The position numbers were made by a program, and so were the translations under genes. A DNA stretch of 64,000 bases from Chrysaora quinquecirrha (lineage: Eukaryota > Cnidaria > Scyphozoa > Semaeostomeae > Pelagiidae). Under the pieces are notes generated by a model. The model made no database searches and was not told the DNA's origin. It saw only the letters and a program-made list of their open reading frames with translations. Numbering within the stretch: position 1 is the stretch's first letter; the number at the start of each line of letters is the position of its first letter. Positions 1 to 12,039 of this stretch are shown here, piece by piece. The stretch covers positions 248,001-312,000 of the forward strand of contig JACTAT010000282.1 of NCBI GenBank assembly GCA_014526335.1, written 5' to 3'.

Positions 1-1989
1 TTACACGAGTCACAGTTCTGCTCAGAAAGTTAACAACCTTGGACAAAATATATCCGGACTGTTTGTGATTGATGTTAACATTCCACTTTGCCCCCTCCCC
101 CACCAATCAATGTTGTTGTAATGTAATATTTCAGGGAAAATGCCTCTGGTTCCATCAAGCTGCAAATTCAAAATCAATAACAACATTGATCTAAGGGGAA
201 GAGGGGGGTTGAGATCCATCAGAACTCCGTAATTTATGTCCAAGATTGTAGATCAACAATAACAACAATTAGCTAAACTGAGACTCCTATCCTTACAATG
301 TTCAAAAGCGACCAGTTTTAGATCAAACTCCTCCTCCAAATTTGAATGTTTTGATTGAAATAGCATTCACAATTTCGTTTTGCTGCACATTGATTGGTTA
401 GATTTTATTCTATCGTTCAATCTGACGAAAAATTGAATCGCAATAAAAGTGAGGGGACATTAATAATCCAGTGAAAATGCAGCAAATCAAGTGCTGCAAT
501 CCGATTGGCTACGCCAATTTTTTGGCGGAGCGGAGAGTGGCCGCTTTTTGCATGCAAGGCCATATGTCCCAGTTTGAGAACAGTTAGTGACAAGAAAAAC
601 AACTAAAGATGGTAGCTGCAATAACTGGGACTCGTGGAATGAGTCTACTCGGGCACTTAATGTCTCTACTTTTGCAAATAAAAATAGGTTAACCCGGCAA
701 CAAACAGCAATTTTTTTTGAGAATGGTATGACAAGTCTGTTTATGAACAGGAATCCAAAAAAAATGAAGCAGGAGAATCTAGTCTGAAATCTCTTGACAT
801 CCCTGAATATTTTGATGGAAAGCCAAAAAACCCTAGTAAAACTGGAGAGATTTGAGAAATCTTGTATACTTTTTGCCCAGTGATACCATCAAGGCAGGAA
901 TGAAATTGACCAAATTCTGGTCACCTACCAGCCAACGAAATTTTGTTATGAAATAACAACAAAACTGAAATGAGGCAGGCTAACAGCGATGCTGTAGAGC
1001 GACAACAAATGATTAGAAATGTGAGGGCAAGTCCTGAACTGGGCTTATCCGCTGCCAGTGCCTTTCCTGAACCAAGCTTCAGGCATAGGAGGTTGACTGG
1101 TAATGAAGCTGAGGTGCCCAACACTGACTGTCGGGTGTTGAACATTAGTGGTTGTGTTGCTGACATTCCTGCCTACAACCTTTCACTGCTTTCAAAAAAG
1201 GTGTTGAATCGCAAGAGACCTAGAATTGTAGTGAGACGGAGAAGAATCAATGCTTTTAACAGCCAGCATAGTTCGCAACAGGTACAGGTTGAATTTCCAA
1301 TAGCTGCAGCTTCAACAGCAGTTGCAGTGTCTCCTCATAAGGATCAATTTCTGAAGACGATGACGGTCACGAAGAAGGTGTGCATAGAATGTAGTAAATT
1401 CCTCTATTTAGTAGTTTCATTATAAATAAGCAATTTAAATGTGATATCTGTTGCTGAGTTTGTGTCTGCACAGCTTTTAATGGTCTTACAACAATATCTG
1501 CTTGCTTGAATTTTGTTTGGAGTTAAGGCAAGCAATGGGTTTTCTCTCCAGCCTTAATGTTACAGATCTACAGTATATTCCATCCAATATAAATGTCACT
1601 TTATTGGAGGAAGGAACAATTTTGTATTGTGAGTATATAGAATTGTTTAGGCCTACATGATGACAAACCCTAGGCTTGATTTTTCGACAAGCTTTACACT
1701 GCAGTAGATAGGATTCAAACCTGGGCAGCATGATCAGAGAGCCAAAGATGTTTCCACTGAGCAGTGGAGCTCATTGACAATCACCAAATAACTCTCCAAG
1801 TCACACACCCTCAGGCTGTACCCTCTTTATTTAGACTCAAAGTCTATTGTTGAATTGTCGAATTGTTTACATAAAGGTAGATTAGATCATTAAAATGACC
1901 AGACAAAGGGCACCTCAACTTAGCTAAGACTTGTACATTTATTCATCAAATTTTTTGATCCAATAATTTAATTTGTTTCATTTTTGCAG
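1..1989. other. No confident gene; possible upstream exon material
   Basis: No domain is recognised. A plus-strand open frame lies at 970-1425. Near 1345-1377 a different frame becomes acidic (S-E-D-D-D-G-H-E-E) and ends at a possible donor at 1378 (GTGTGC) in phase 1, which is the phase needed by the exon that starts at 1990. A stop sits just upstream in that frame, so either a frameshift or an unseen exon boundary lies near 1340. An open frame at 587-787 could also be exonic but shows nothing recognisable. Confidence 0.3.
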
Positions 1990-4070
1990 TTGCTGCAGTG
2001 AGTGATCACAGTGAGAGTGATGGAGAGTCTGTGAGTCAGCAATTGCAAATTGCAGATATAGAGGTATGTGGATCATTAACTGTAATAACAATAGTTTTGG
2101 CCATTGAACTTGACCAATAAGAGAGCCTGAATTTTCTAGCAGCCTTGTCCTAACAGTCACCTTGAAAGTTGAGTTTAACATAAGAGGTAAAAGTAGTCAG
2201 AGTTTCAATTGGGAAGTTGACAAGTATACCTTGACGCTTAGTAAAAGGCAATGAAAAATTTGTTTTGTGAGAAAGCAGCTCATTTAACCTTGAAATATTT
2301 TACATTTCTAGCTAGACTGTGGGGTACTGGAAAGCTACGTGTTTATTACTTTCATTGCGCAATCCTTTGTTATCCTGGATGGAAACATTGAGTTTCTGTT
2401 GCAAGATTTTGACTTTAATAGAAAGAAACTGAAGGTAACTTTAAAATTTAATGACACTATAAGATTCACCGTGGTTGAGCAGCCCAAAATGTGTTAAAAG
2501 AAAGTAATGTTTGATTATTTTCTTCTAGTTTCCTAGTTGCTTAGGACATAAGTATTTGGTTCTTCTCTGCTAAATTGTTTTCATATTTTAGTATCTGCAT
2601 ACATGTCTTCAATGCAGATTTCAGAATGTCATGGTCATTTTGGATATTTATCCATCCTGGATATTTCTCCAAGTACCTACTTCTTAATGAAAGGCTTGTA
2701 GCAAGTAGATCAAGATCTATCATACTGTGATTTACTTTCATAATGTACAGTAGACTTTAATTGTGTGTCTATTTCAACATCCAGCCATTTTCTAGGTTAA
2801 AAAATTTTCTTTTGTGAGAAGAAGACCAGTTTCTTTTGTCAGTGGCATCAGTTGGGTATATTGCTGCACTTGTGATAGGACACGTCATTCATATGTAAAT
2901 GGACTCCTTCATACTCTTGGCCAAATTTTAGAGGGTATGTTTTTTAAAGATTGTGAAAGTAGTTTGCGTTATAATTAAATGTATAGCCAGGAGCTTAAAT
3001 ATTGCCTATAGATAACAAATGAAAGATGGTCAGTGGAGAATTGAATCTGGCAATGTTTTTTCTTGTGGCTCACTTAACCATCTACTGCAGTCACTACTAT
3101 CAATTTGAATACTGCAACCTTGAGCCATGAACTAACCCATGTTTCTATTGTAAGTGGTTATAGTGAAGGAAATATGTCTATTACAGCGAGTACCCGCAAA
3201 TAAGAAACCACTTTTTAAATTGAGGCCTCAGAAAGTTTCTTATCTAAAGAGACCTTTTCATGATCAGGGTCAAGGTTTCTTATACATAGGTACCATCAAG
3301 TCAAGGTATATGACAGTACCGTACATGCATGTGTATTGAACATTATTGGTAGTAGTGTACAATACATACTGTAAAGTACAATGTTCTGATATCAATAGAA
3401 TGCTTTATGCATTGAAGATCAACACTCCATTAAAATGCACAGGAAATACCTTTGGGGTTCTGAAAATGTTAAACTTAATGCAGTCGGATTCAATCAAACA
3501 GAAATGTTCTGGAAATGTCAAAATGTTTTTAAAATTATTCCAGTAGAACCAAACAGAAATTTAATTCATCAAACAAATGTCTGAGAACTCATGTTCATGC
3601 CGACCAGTTCAGAATTGTCAGTGTTCTATTCCTCCAGGTTAAACTAGTATTGCAAATGAGTACCAGCAAAAGTTTATTTCTATGTGTAGTGCAATAATTT
3701 AAAGGTGTCATCGCACTCTGCAAGTATTTAGCATTTTCAGTTACATTTCCTCATTTCTGTTATGTTTGCGTTTTGAAGAATATCTTTCAAGCATTTCCTC
3801 AGTTTGCTCACATATGAACGGGTTCCAATAAATTTGATGTCCAATGGGACTTCTACACCCATGTTTGTGCCATTATTGTATCTTTTACAACCACTTCAAC
3901 GATTGCTTCACCACCATCAGAAAGAAATTTATGAATAATTTTTGAAATTTTCCAATGGTATATGGCCAACTAATTCCTCATTTTTTGTCTGGATCATGAT
4001 AGCAAAGCAAATGGATCATGTTCATTTTGTGGCTCTATGTCACAAAGCGGCTCTTGCCCAAGTGTCAATG
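1990..4070 (+). CDS. Partial spliced gene with Cys/His-rich exon (four exons)
   Basis: The protein is not recognised. Four exons fit splice motifs and reading phase: 1990-2063 (donor GTATGT), 2312-2434 (acceptor TTTCTAG, donor GTAACT), 2796-2934 (acceptor TTTTCTAG, donor GTATGT) and 4003-4070 (donor GTATGT). Phases run 1 to 0, 0 to 0, 0 to 1 and 1 to 0 without a stop. The first exon is acidic and Ser-rich. The third encodes W-V-Y-C-C-T-C-D-R, and the fourth has a C-H pair within a histidine-containing stretch. This resembles a SWIM-type (C-x-C...C-x-H) zinc site, but that is a guess from spacing. An alternative acceptor at 4007 would give a different C-x2-C reading. Neither the start nor the end was found. 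Transposon origin cannot be excluded. Confidence 0.45.
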
Positions 4071-4299
4071 GTATGTTAATATAAGCATGATAACCACAAA
4101 GACTTATTTCTGCATAAAAGTGATGCTCCATCATGAATTTCCTGCTAGAATGCTTTGTTTTTTAATCCCTGATGCACTTCACGTTCAGTTCAGTTGCCTC
4201 TTTGAAATTATTGATCACTTTAGGCCTGATCAAAGACTGTTGTTGTGTTGTTCAATCAACACGAAAACGAGATTGAAGCATGACCTTTGTTGACCCTCA

Positions 4300-4550
4300 G
4301 GCCTAGCCAGTCTACCTCAGGCCCTCAAGAAGTGAAAACATGGTGTGGTGAGTCTTTCTCAGCCTCAAAGAGAAGGATAATGATAACAAAATGGGTAGGA
4401 GCTGCATGGGAAGAAATGAGAAGCTCGACTGCAGGATGCAGGGCCAAGTTGTGTTGGGTCGCCTCCAGCCTACGCAGCAAGCTATTGTCATTTGTAACAG
4501 AAAGCATTTGTTTGTGGACAATAGATTTTGAGAAAAAGAATAGAAAATGA
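4300..4550 (+). CDS. Unidentified ORF, possible 3' part of the upstream spliced gene or a transposon tail
   Basis: An open frame of about 80 codons follows a TCTACCTCAG acceptor-like sequence near 4310. It is rich in Trp, Lys and Arg (W-C-G-E-S-F then K-W-V-G-A-A-W). The composition and Trp spacing look like a real protein rather than a chance frame, but I cannot name a family. It lies 230 bp downstream of the last exon of the gene above and could be its terminal exon, although I found no phase-consistent join. Confidence 0.3.
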
Positions 4551-4934
4551 AATGTTAATCACCTGTCCTTCGCAAATGTTGTAGGCTCTTCGTAATGTCG
4601 GACAGTGTGAACTTCATTTTGAGAATAGGGAGAAGAACGGGGACAAGAATGGCACCCGAACCGACTCGATGAAAGGGGAAGTATCCGCGATCAACAGAAG
4701 GACTATATTTCAAAGTTTTGCACATAAACTGTGGTCACCAATGATGATGTGCTTGCTGATTCAAACTGAAAAGCTGGAGACACTGGATTTTCGGGTCCTT
4801 TTTCAGAATCGGTGATGTTGAATTGTTTTCTGTCGACATTGTTTTGGGAAAATTGCTGTAGAAAGAGAGTATGAATATGATAACTCTTAACGGCCAGAGG
4901 GTTGGTGGCTGGGTTTTATTTGCGGACAGTCTGT

Positions 4935-7796
4935 ACTCTAATTCACAATTAGGGCAATGCCGCTGTCCATCTAGTCCTGCTCATAAAAAAACTCTTTTTC
5001 CTTTGCTTGCTTTGCAGTCCTTACACATTCTAGGCTTTCGCCGAATGAGGCTCTTTGATGCTTTTGATCAAAGCTCTTGTCTTTTCAATGCAAGTTGCAT
5101 TTTTTCACCAGGGTTTCTTACTGCTACCAACTGCCGCAACTCCATATTGACAGCAGCATGCAAACTCTCTCCCTCTTCTTCAGACAGTAGACCAGTTGTT
5201 TTAAATTCTTCAAAATATCTTGGAACACTAAAAACAAACTCGTGAATCTTGCAAGTAATGTTTTTTTCAGGAAAGTACAAAGGAAAAAGTGCACCAAACT
5301 TGTAGCAAGCATCCTTCACTACAGTAACTTCTTCGTCTTTTAATATTCTTTGCTTCATAAACAGCAGTGGCTGAATCATATTAAACAGGCTGAATAATTC
5401 TACAAATTTGGTGTGCATATCTGTTTTATCTGAAACCACACTGCAAACAGTCTCATGATTCTTTAAAACCAACTTGCAGTGATTTCCTACAAATACGTTG
5501 CCATGCTAGGCTTGCCTTATAACCTTTATCTCGTCCAATTTGTTGTTGAGAATTCTCTCTCTTGGCCCCATAATACTTTCATTCCTTGCTTTCAATTCAT
5601 CGCAAACAAGGCTATCATTCGTCCAATTCTGTTTTCAATTTCAACAACATCCAACCCAAGCTCCTCCAACTCATGGCATTTTTCTAATAAGGCAAGACTT
5701 GTTTCTTCCTACTCTTGAGTTATTTTATCTTTTTGTTCCTTGTTATCTGTGCTACTGTGTCTCTCCTCTTCATCAAGCTGCTGACAAAACTTTAACAAAC
5801 TATTGTACAGCAATAAAGTTATTCCAAGCATAATATGCAAAACTGGAGGAACAACATTTACAAGATCTTGAACTGGTATTAGCATCTGGTCTCAGACATT
5901 ATAATGATGCTTGCCATTTTCCCTGAGATTATTATTGTTCCTGTCATCACACAGGTTTTCATTGTAGCTGGTGACATAATGATCCACTGTGCATAGCTCA
6001 ATAGCACAATTATCTGGTGTATGTGGCTTTCCATCATGACTTCTTCAATGGTCCACAGCAACCAAATCAGTACTGCTTGGATAAGTTGATGCTGAGCCTT
6101 AATGGCCAAGACAGTCGTCCAGAAAATGGTAGTCACCCCCTAAGAAGAGCCGAACTGAGCGACCTCCAAGAGTAAAGTTGGGATCTTGGATAGTGGAGAT
6201 TGGTTTTCGGAAAACATCAAAAACTTTCCACATATTTTCAACTGTATCTGCAGCTTCAAACATACAGAAAATATGTACATTGTCCACAGACCCTGATGTT
6301 ATAGAATTGACTATCTCAACATGAAATTTCATATGTCCTCCTCCTTTGTCCCCACTTAACAGCAACCAAATCTCATTGTTGAAGAAATCTTTTTTCTCTT
6401 TCAGCTGGCATCTCATCTAAAATAGTTTGAATAAACTCTATCAAGTTTGTTACACGGATGTAAGGTAGCATTGATGTATTTTCCGATGTTGCTGTTCTCT
6501 TCAAAGCCATCAACCCACTCTCAACAGAGGAGGCAGTAACATGCTGTGTCAAGGTGGCTTCCGCAGCTCTCACTTTTCTCTCTGATGGCCAAAATTTGCA
6601 CCAAGCTTGTCTAAACAACAGCGCAAATCTCTTACTTTGTTCATAGGCGGCGGGCTAATCCTTTTATGTTGATAGCATCTTTCACCGAAATTTTCTCTTG
6701 AGAAAAAATGCCTGCCTTTTCTGCTGTAGCTCTAAACAAAGCTGGATTCTGGCGCATTATCTCAGTAACCAGAAGTTGCTTCTGGGTCTCATCATCATCA
6801 CTGCCACCGGATGCAATGTTTAAAATATCCATTGCATATCTGGCTCGATCTTTCAAAGTCTGAGAGGAAACTTCTGAATTTGATTTTTAGAAGCAATCCT
6901 CAAATAGTCATCTGTCTTTCCACTTGTTACTTGAACTGCCTCCCCATACCCATAATATCTTCAGCCAACAAAAGTTTCTCTTTTCTCTCCACTCTTCACA
7001 AGCAGAATGTCCTTTTTTATATCTTTAATCTCAGTTAAGGTGGATTTATCATTTGTCTTCCCAACATTGTGTTTCGGTGTTGATGAAGCTGACGGCAAGC
7101 TAGGATCTTTCTTTTTTGAAATTGAACTTTTGATTCCTGCAGACCGCTTTTTGTACCTGTTTAACTGCTGTTCTGTTTCTGTTTTGCTTTCGAGGAGATC
7201 ATCTTTAGTTTTCTCTACTTCAACAAGCTCATCTGCTAACTCATCTATCATGTCACTGCTTTGTTCCTCTATTTCCTTGATTGTGCTTTCAAAAGAATCC
7301 TTTAAATTATGCTCTTTGATCTCAGCTTGTATTCTGCTTTCTTCAATCTTACATCCTAGTTGATCTTTTTCGTAGGACAACTTCCTAGCCATAGCTTTCA
7401 CTTCTCTATTCTCTAACTTTAAAGTTCTGTTTTCTGCATTAAGTTTTGCCCTCTTTGCCTTGGGAGTAGTATCTGGATTGTATACTGGTGGAGGTTTAAG
7501 GTTGAAAGCTTCACCAAGAATTTTTTCAATTTCATCTTTACTTTTTCTTTTTTTCATCAAATTTGCTTCAAGGGACTTGACTCTCTTGCGAAGGGTGCTC
7601 TCATTTGCAAGTTCATACTCGGATGGAACTAAACGTGTAATGATTTCATGAACTTCGGAAAACGTGAATCTTTAATCAAGTGAAAAATTGTTCCGTTTTT
7701 AAATGAAATCAAGTTATTTAATCGTTGAATAGTTGAGAAGTCACTTAAACAATCCTCAGATAAGTTAACTTCTTCAAAATAGTTGTTTTCCATCAT
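4935..7796 (-). pseudogene. Decayed transposase-like protein with N-terminal coiled coil
   Basis: One long minus-strand gene split by frameshifts and stops. The start is the ATG at 7796, followed by a short helical region, a frameshift near 7640, and a 200-residue Lys/Glu-rich coiled coil (6961-7560). Successive frames then carry S-G-D-K-G-G-G-H (about 6350), a G-D-Y-H-F-L block (about 6130) and V-P-P-V-L-H-I-M-L-G (about 5830). A 134-residue C-terminal segment (5068-5472) contains L-F-P-L-Y-F-P and G-E-S-L-H-A-A. After an in-frame TGA a tail with C-K-D-C and C-P-N-C continues to about 4935. I recognise this domain order from repetitive proteins of cnidarian genomes, and the acidic blocks suggest a DDE-like transposase; the superfamily is not assigned. 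At least five breaks make it non-functional. Confidence 0.6.
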
Positions 7797-7799
7797 GGG

Positions 7800-9835
7800 T
7801 TGTCCATCCGTGCGTGTGATGATAATCCGATATGCGTGAAGAAAATTAAACCAAAATGGCGCAAGAAAAAATCAGGAACTCCTTCCACTAAAACTGTTCT
7901 GCCAACGATATTGCTAACAAAACTACTAAAGAAATGCTATAAAACTATTAAAGATAGCCTAAATATTTATAAACTCACAATGCAAGTAAAATCTAATCGA
8001 CAAATCAGTCGAATTCGAGTCATCTTGGCAACTTAGCATAAAATATGCACCCTCTCCTCGATGAAGCCTCGTTTTCAAGGATAATTATGCAAAAAACAGG
8101 GTCTCAAAAGACCCAGTCGTTTAGATGGCAGAGTAAAATGAAGGAGAAGGCCTAAACGGTGAAAAGTAAATTTTGCGTGCGAAATTTTGAAAATAACAAA
8201 TATTTAAACAGATTTTTAGTGTAAAGGTGATCGAGGCAAGGCTTTTTAGAATAATAAATAGTTTATTTGACAGGAATTGACTTTACAGCCTCGGAGATAT
8301 CGTTAAATGAAAAGTTTCAAATTTGTCGAAAATTGTTCCAACATTGTGTTGTTTACGCAAAATGCGGAGATTTGATTATGAGGTCCGCACTGCGCTGAAA
8401 AAGCTGTGTTGTGTCAAAAGAAATATTCTTACAAACTGTGTCTAATTATCTTGGAAATGTTATGACAGCTTTTTAAAATGTGTGCATAATGTACAAATTT
8501 TGCTTTCTAGTTTGTATAAGAACAAAGAAGAAGAGTAGTACAACTTTGATTGAAAATAATGCAGTGGAACAGTTAGCAAGCCTTTTGTGCCATTCTGTAC
8601 AAAGATGCACTACAAGCCAATAGCGAAGAGAATGGTTTCAATGAAAGATTGGACTTGAAATATTATATAACTTTATGCATCATGAGATTTTTAGGTTGAG
8701 AGAAGTTTGTCTATCTCTTTGCATTGCAGCTCAAAGCTCATACCTGGTTTGGTGCCACAGGGAAGACTGGGGGATAGAAACTTGAACTTTATTTCCATTT
8801 AGGGTCAATTTTCTTATTTGTACTGGCAGATAGAAGTTGGCCAGAATTCAAACCCAAAATAGGGCCAGCATCACTGTCTTCATGTTGACAAATGCCAGAG
8901 CATGACCATAAAAGAGCCAGAGCACTAACATCCTCCAAATGGAATCTTTTCAATCCCCACAGTATCACCACAGTATAAAAGAGCTAGCACAATAACACCT
9001 TTCATTCAAATGGGATGGTTTTATCTTTGCAAGAAAGCAATCCCAAGTATCAACCGGTTATTAAAAGGGCTACAGCTCTAACACCTTTCAAATGGAATCC
9101 TTTCATCTTAGCAAGAAAGCAATCCCACAGGACAAAAGAATCACTGTGCGTGTGGTGAGAGGAACATCATAGATGGCTGCCATTGAAATCAAAACTTTTT
9201 TGAGCCGAAAGAAAATTGAAATTTTAACAAACTTATAGGCTTCAAAACGCTTAGCAAAATCTTTAAACACTGTCCGGCCAGAAACAGGATGCATTAAAAA
9301 AAAGCGCATCTCTAGGTGGTCCAGGGAAAAAGCCTTTCTTGTTCAATTGAACAAGGGCCCATAACAATGGGGCATCTCATTTGCATAATAAGCATTCTTT
9401 GCAAGAAAGCAATCCCAAGTATCAACCCGTTATAAAAAAGGCTACAGCACTAACACTATTCAAATGGAATCCTTTCATCTTAGCAAGAAAGCAATCCCCA
9501 CAGTATCAAGTTTGCAAGAAAAAGATGTAGAAGTTTTGATAAGAAGACTATGGTGGCAGAGGACTGCCATCGCAAGTTTTATTTTTTTTTAATTTTCATT
9601 TATTTTCTGTGTGTGATGGCGTGTGTGGAATCATGCCTATTATGGGATATTGAAGATGGCGAAGAAATGAAAGAACCTCAAGAAGATGATGGAAACGAAA
9701 AGAGACATCAACAAAAGGAAAGAAAAGCTGAAGAATGTTGTTAGGGCAGATGAGCTTACTGTACAACTACTCTCAACCAATGTTTCAGGAAAAGCTAAAA
9801 AATACTGCAAGATAGGGCCTCGTGAATTTGTCCCA
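7800..9835. repeat. Non-coding stretch with a direct repeat pair
   Basis: No gene is supported. A block of about 95 bp containing the run CTTTCATCTTAGCAAGAAAG occurs at about 9030-9126 and again at about 9400-9500 in direct orientation, roughly 88-90% identical by eye. A looser third version lies at about 8925-8975. The rest is AT-rich without recognisable signals. Confidence 0.5.
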
Positions 9836-9837
9836 TA

Positions 9838-10153
9838 CAGGGATTTTGTCCACATGTAGCAGTATCATAGGATTGAACTTGAACCTTATTATAAGCGAGC
9901 TTGAAGGGACTAATAAAGTCTAGAAATTCTTTCAACACAGGAGGTTCACCAGACGAATCATAGAAATGCAATCGACCATCATCAGCAATATAGACAGCTA
10001 CTCAGTGGGTTCCTTTACCAGTAAAATTATCTTAATTGAAAATAAATGAACAAGGTAGAGAATGAATGTCTATGTTTTTGATTTCATCTTTCCCGAATAC
10101 GCCCTGGAAATGAGGTAGCTTTTCACGTTTTGCGAGTAAGTTATTAATCGTTA
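9838..10153 (-). pseudogene. Polinton-type adenain-like cysteine protease (PRO) relic
   Basis: From the ATG at 10153 one frame reads through about 105 codons with two internal stops (TAA near 10037, TGA near 10017). In order it carries a G-T-H followed by V-A-V-Y (His motif), F-Y-D-S-S-G (acidic motif) and Q-S-Y-D-T-A-T-C-G-Q (Cys motif). This His-Asp-Cys order and spacing are those of the adenovirus-type maturation protease (peptidase family C5) encoded by Maverick/Polinton elements, which cleaves virion precursors. The residue after the His is replaced by a stop codon. The element would need this protease to process capsid and core precursors; see the basic protein at 38893. Identification is from motif recall. 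Confidence 0.62.
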
Positions 10154-10339
10154 TATCATCCATAATTACCAATCTCGAATGACGTTTTTATGACTATCAA
10201 TTTGAATGACCCTATCAAATTCACCCAAAATTACAATATTCATCAAACTGTCAACAGCGCTTGCAAAAATTTATACTTATTCTAAGATTACCCTCTCTTT
10301 TAAGCAAATATTGCTCAGTTGCACAGTTTCCTTTAGGTG

Positions 10340-10640
10340 TCAAATCACACCCATAGATTGCCGATCCTTGTTTGAATCTATCATAACAATTAGGCTAGGT
10401 GAATTATTCAAGCTGGTCACCAAGCGACTGTAGGGATCAAAGTAATCATCATCATAATAATTCAATCCTAGAGGTGGGGTAATTTCTTGTCCGCATGTCT
10501 TCACCCCAGTCTTCATTTCCCTTATACCTACCAGGAAAACGCTGTTGAAACTGAATTCTGTTGTTATTTCTTCTTATCTGATTTATTAAAATCAGTTTTT
10601 CAGCCTCCTTATATGAATATTCCTGAGTCTATTGTGCCAT
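10340..10640 (-). pseudogene. Polinton-associated hypothetical protein, broken
   Basis: From the ATG at 10640 the frame has an early TAG, then continues with a basic stretch and F-P-G-R-Y...E-D-W-G-E-D-M. It shifts frame near 10480 into an Asp/Tyr-rich segment (Y-Y-D-D-D-Y-F-D-P-Y) and ends at TGA 10340. The F-P-G-x-Y...W-x-E-D-M block recurs in the ORF at 35323-35514, so it is a conserved family in the two Polinton-like regions. The function is unknown. It lies directly upstream of the protease relic on the same strand, and a Penelope-type tail abuts its start. Confidence 0.45.
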
Positions 10641-10669
10641 CAATTTCTTTTCTATAATTAAAAACAAGA

Positions 10670-11340
10670 AATAAGTTGTTTGAAAGATTAGCTTGAAAGT
10701 GTCCGATGAAAGCGTTCAAGTGGATTAAATTTGGTTAATGATGTGTTTACTTTCATAGTTCATCAAAAAGATAGAATAATGAAACAGAAACTTAACGGGG
10801 TCTTGATGGGCAGCATTATCTGCCTACCAAGGGTCTCCCAGTCTGAGAGGGGTGGTGTTAATTAGACCATAAAAATGACAAACATTGTTTAATCTTATTA
10901 GTTTTAAGAAAAAAATGAATTTTTATAAAATTATTGAATTGACTGAGTGGTCCAAGCGGACTGAATGGTCTAAGTGTTCGTGTGGTCTGGATTATGTTAA
11001 TATAAAACTCAGACTGAGCAAGGTCTATGATAAAACAGACTAGGTCAGTCTCATAATTGTAGGATTGTTTAGCCACCTTGAATGTAGTTTCACATACCAT
11101 CAGAAGTGAAGGCCGCAACCCTTTCCTCCAGCACATTTAAGCCATAAGCCATGTTGTGCTTGAAATTTGAAGAATGTTACTATTTAATATTTGTATGAAA
11201 ATAGATCAAACAGTAAAATTAAAATGGAGTCAACATTTAATTCATACTTACTAGTTTCTTTGATTTCTTAAATCTAGAAAAAATGAAAAAAATATTAATT
11301 AGAAATTAATTTAAAAAGAATTGAAAATGAGGTAGGAAAG
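10670..11340 (-). repeat. Interspersed repeat shared with 35630-36370 (Penelope-like 3' tail plus flank)
   Basis: About 650 bp align, with indels, to 35630-36370 in the same orientation. The first 200 bp (AGTTGTTTGAAAGATT ... AACGGGGTCTTGATGGGCAG) also match 20645-20830, where they continue into the end of the Penelope-like ORF. This part is therefore best read as that element's 3' terminal region on the minus strand. Confidence 0.6.
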
Positions 11341-11514
11341 GAGAATTGAGTCAAGAGCGGGAAATTTAAATTGAAGTGGGAAATTCAAATTAATTTATGA
11401 AACAATTCTACATTTGCTAGTGAAACAATTAATTAAAGAATAGTACTTACCGCTTTTATTCTCAGCTTGAACTAATTAAATTCATTTGTTTGGAGGAGAA
11501 TTTATCCCTGGTGT

Positions 11515-11860
11515 AAGGAGAATCTCTGGGAATCCTCTTCACGTGTGGTGCGGCTTCTGAAATCTGTGCTGTGAATCTGACGCTGAGGAGGAGTCTTGAG
11601 TAATTAAACTCTTGTAAATCTTTAGTAATTAATTATCTCCCGTAGGGGAATCTCCGGGAATCCTCTTCACGTGCGGTGCGGCTTCTGAGGTCTGCGCTGC
11701 TAATCTGACGCTGAGGAAGAGTCTTTAGTGATTAAACTCTTGTAAATCTTTAGTAATTAATTATCTCACGTAGGGGAATGTTCGGGAATCCTCTTCACGT
11801 GCGGTGCGGCTTCTGAGGTCTGCGCTGCGAATACACCGTTAGGGGGAGTCTTTGGTAAAT
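11515..11860. repeat. Tandem repeat, 128-bp period, about 2.7 copies
   Basis: The block GGGAATCCTCTTCACGTG recurs with aatcctcttc starting at 11531, 11659 and 11787, exactly 128 bp apart. Each unit contains a CACGTG E-box-like core (CACGTGTGG in the first, CACGTGCGG in the others) and the run GGTGCGGCTTCTGA. The array lies downstream of the minus-strand RING gene. Confidence 0.9.
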
Positions 11861-12039
11861 AAACATTTTCAAGTAGCATGAACTTTTTTGAACATCTTCA
11901 ATTAAGACTAACATTTTTATAAACATTGGTTATATATAAATGGTTGAAAACTAGATGGACGATAACTCCTATCGTTATTCGTCCAGGAAATTACTCTCTA
12001 CTCTGCCTATCATTTCTTTAAATTCCATCATACAAATTA

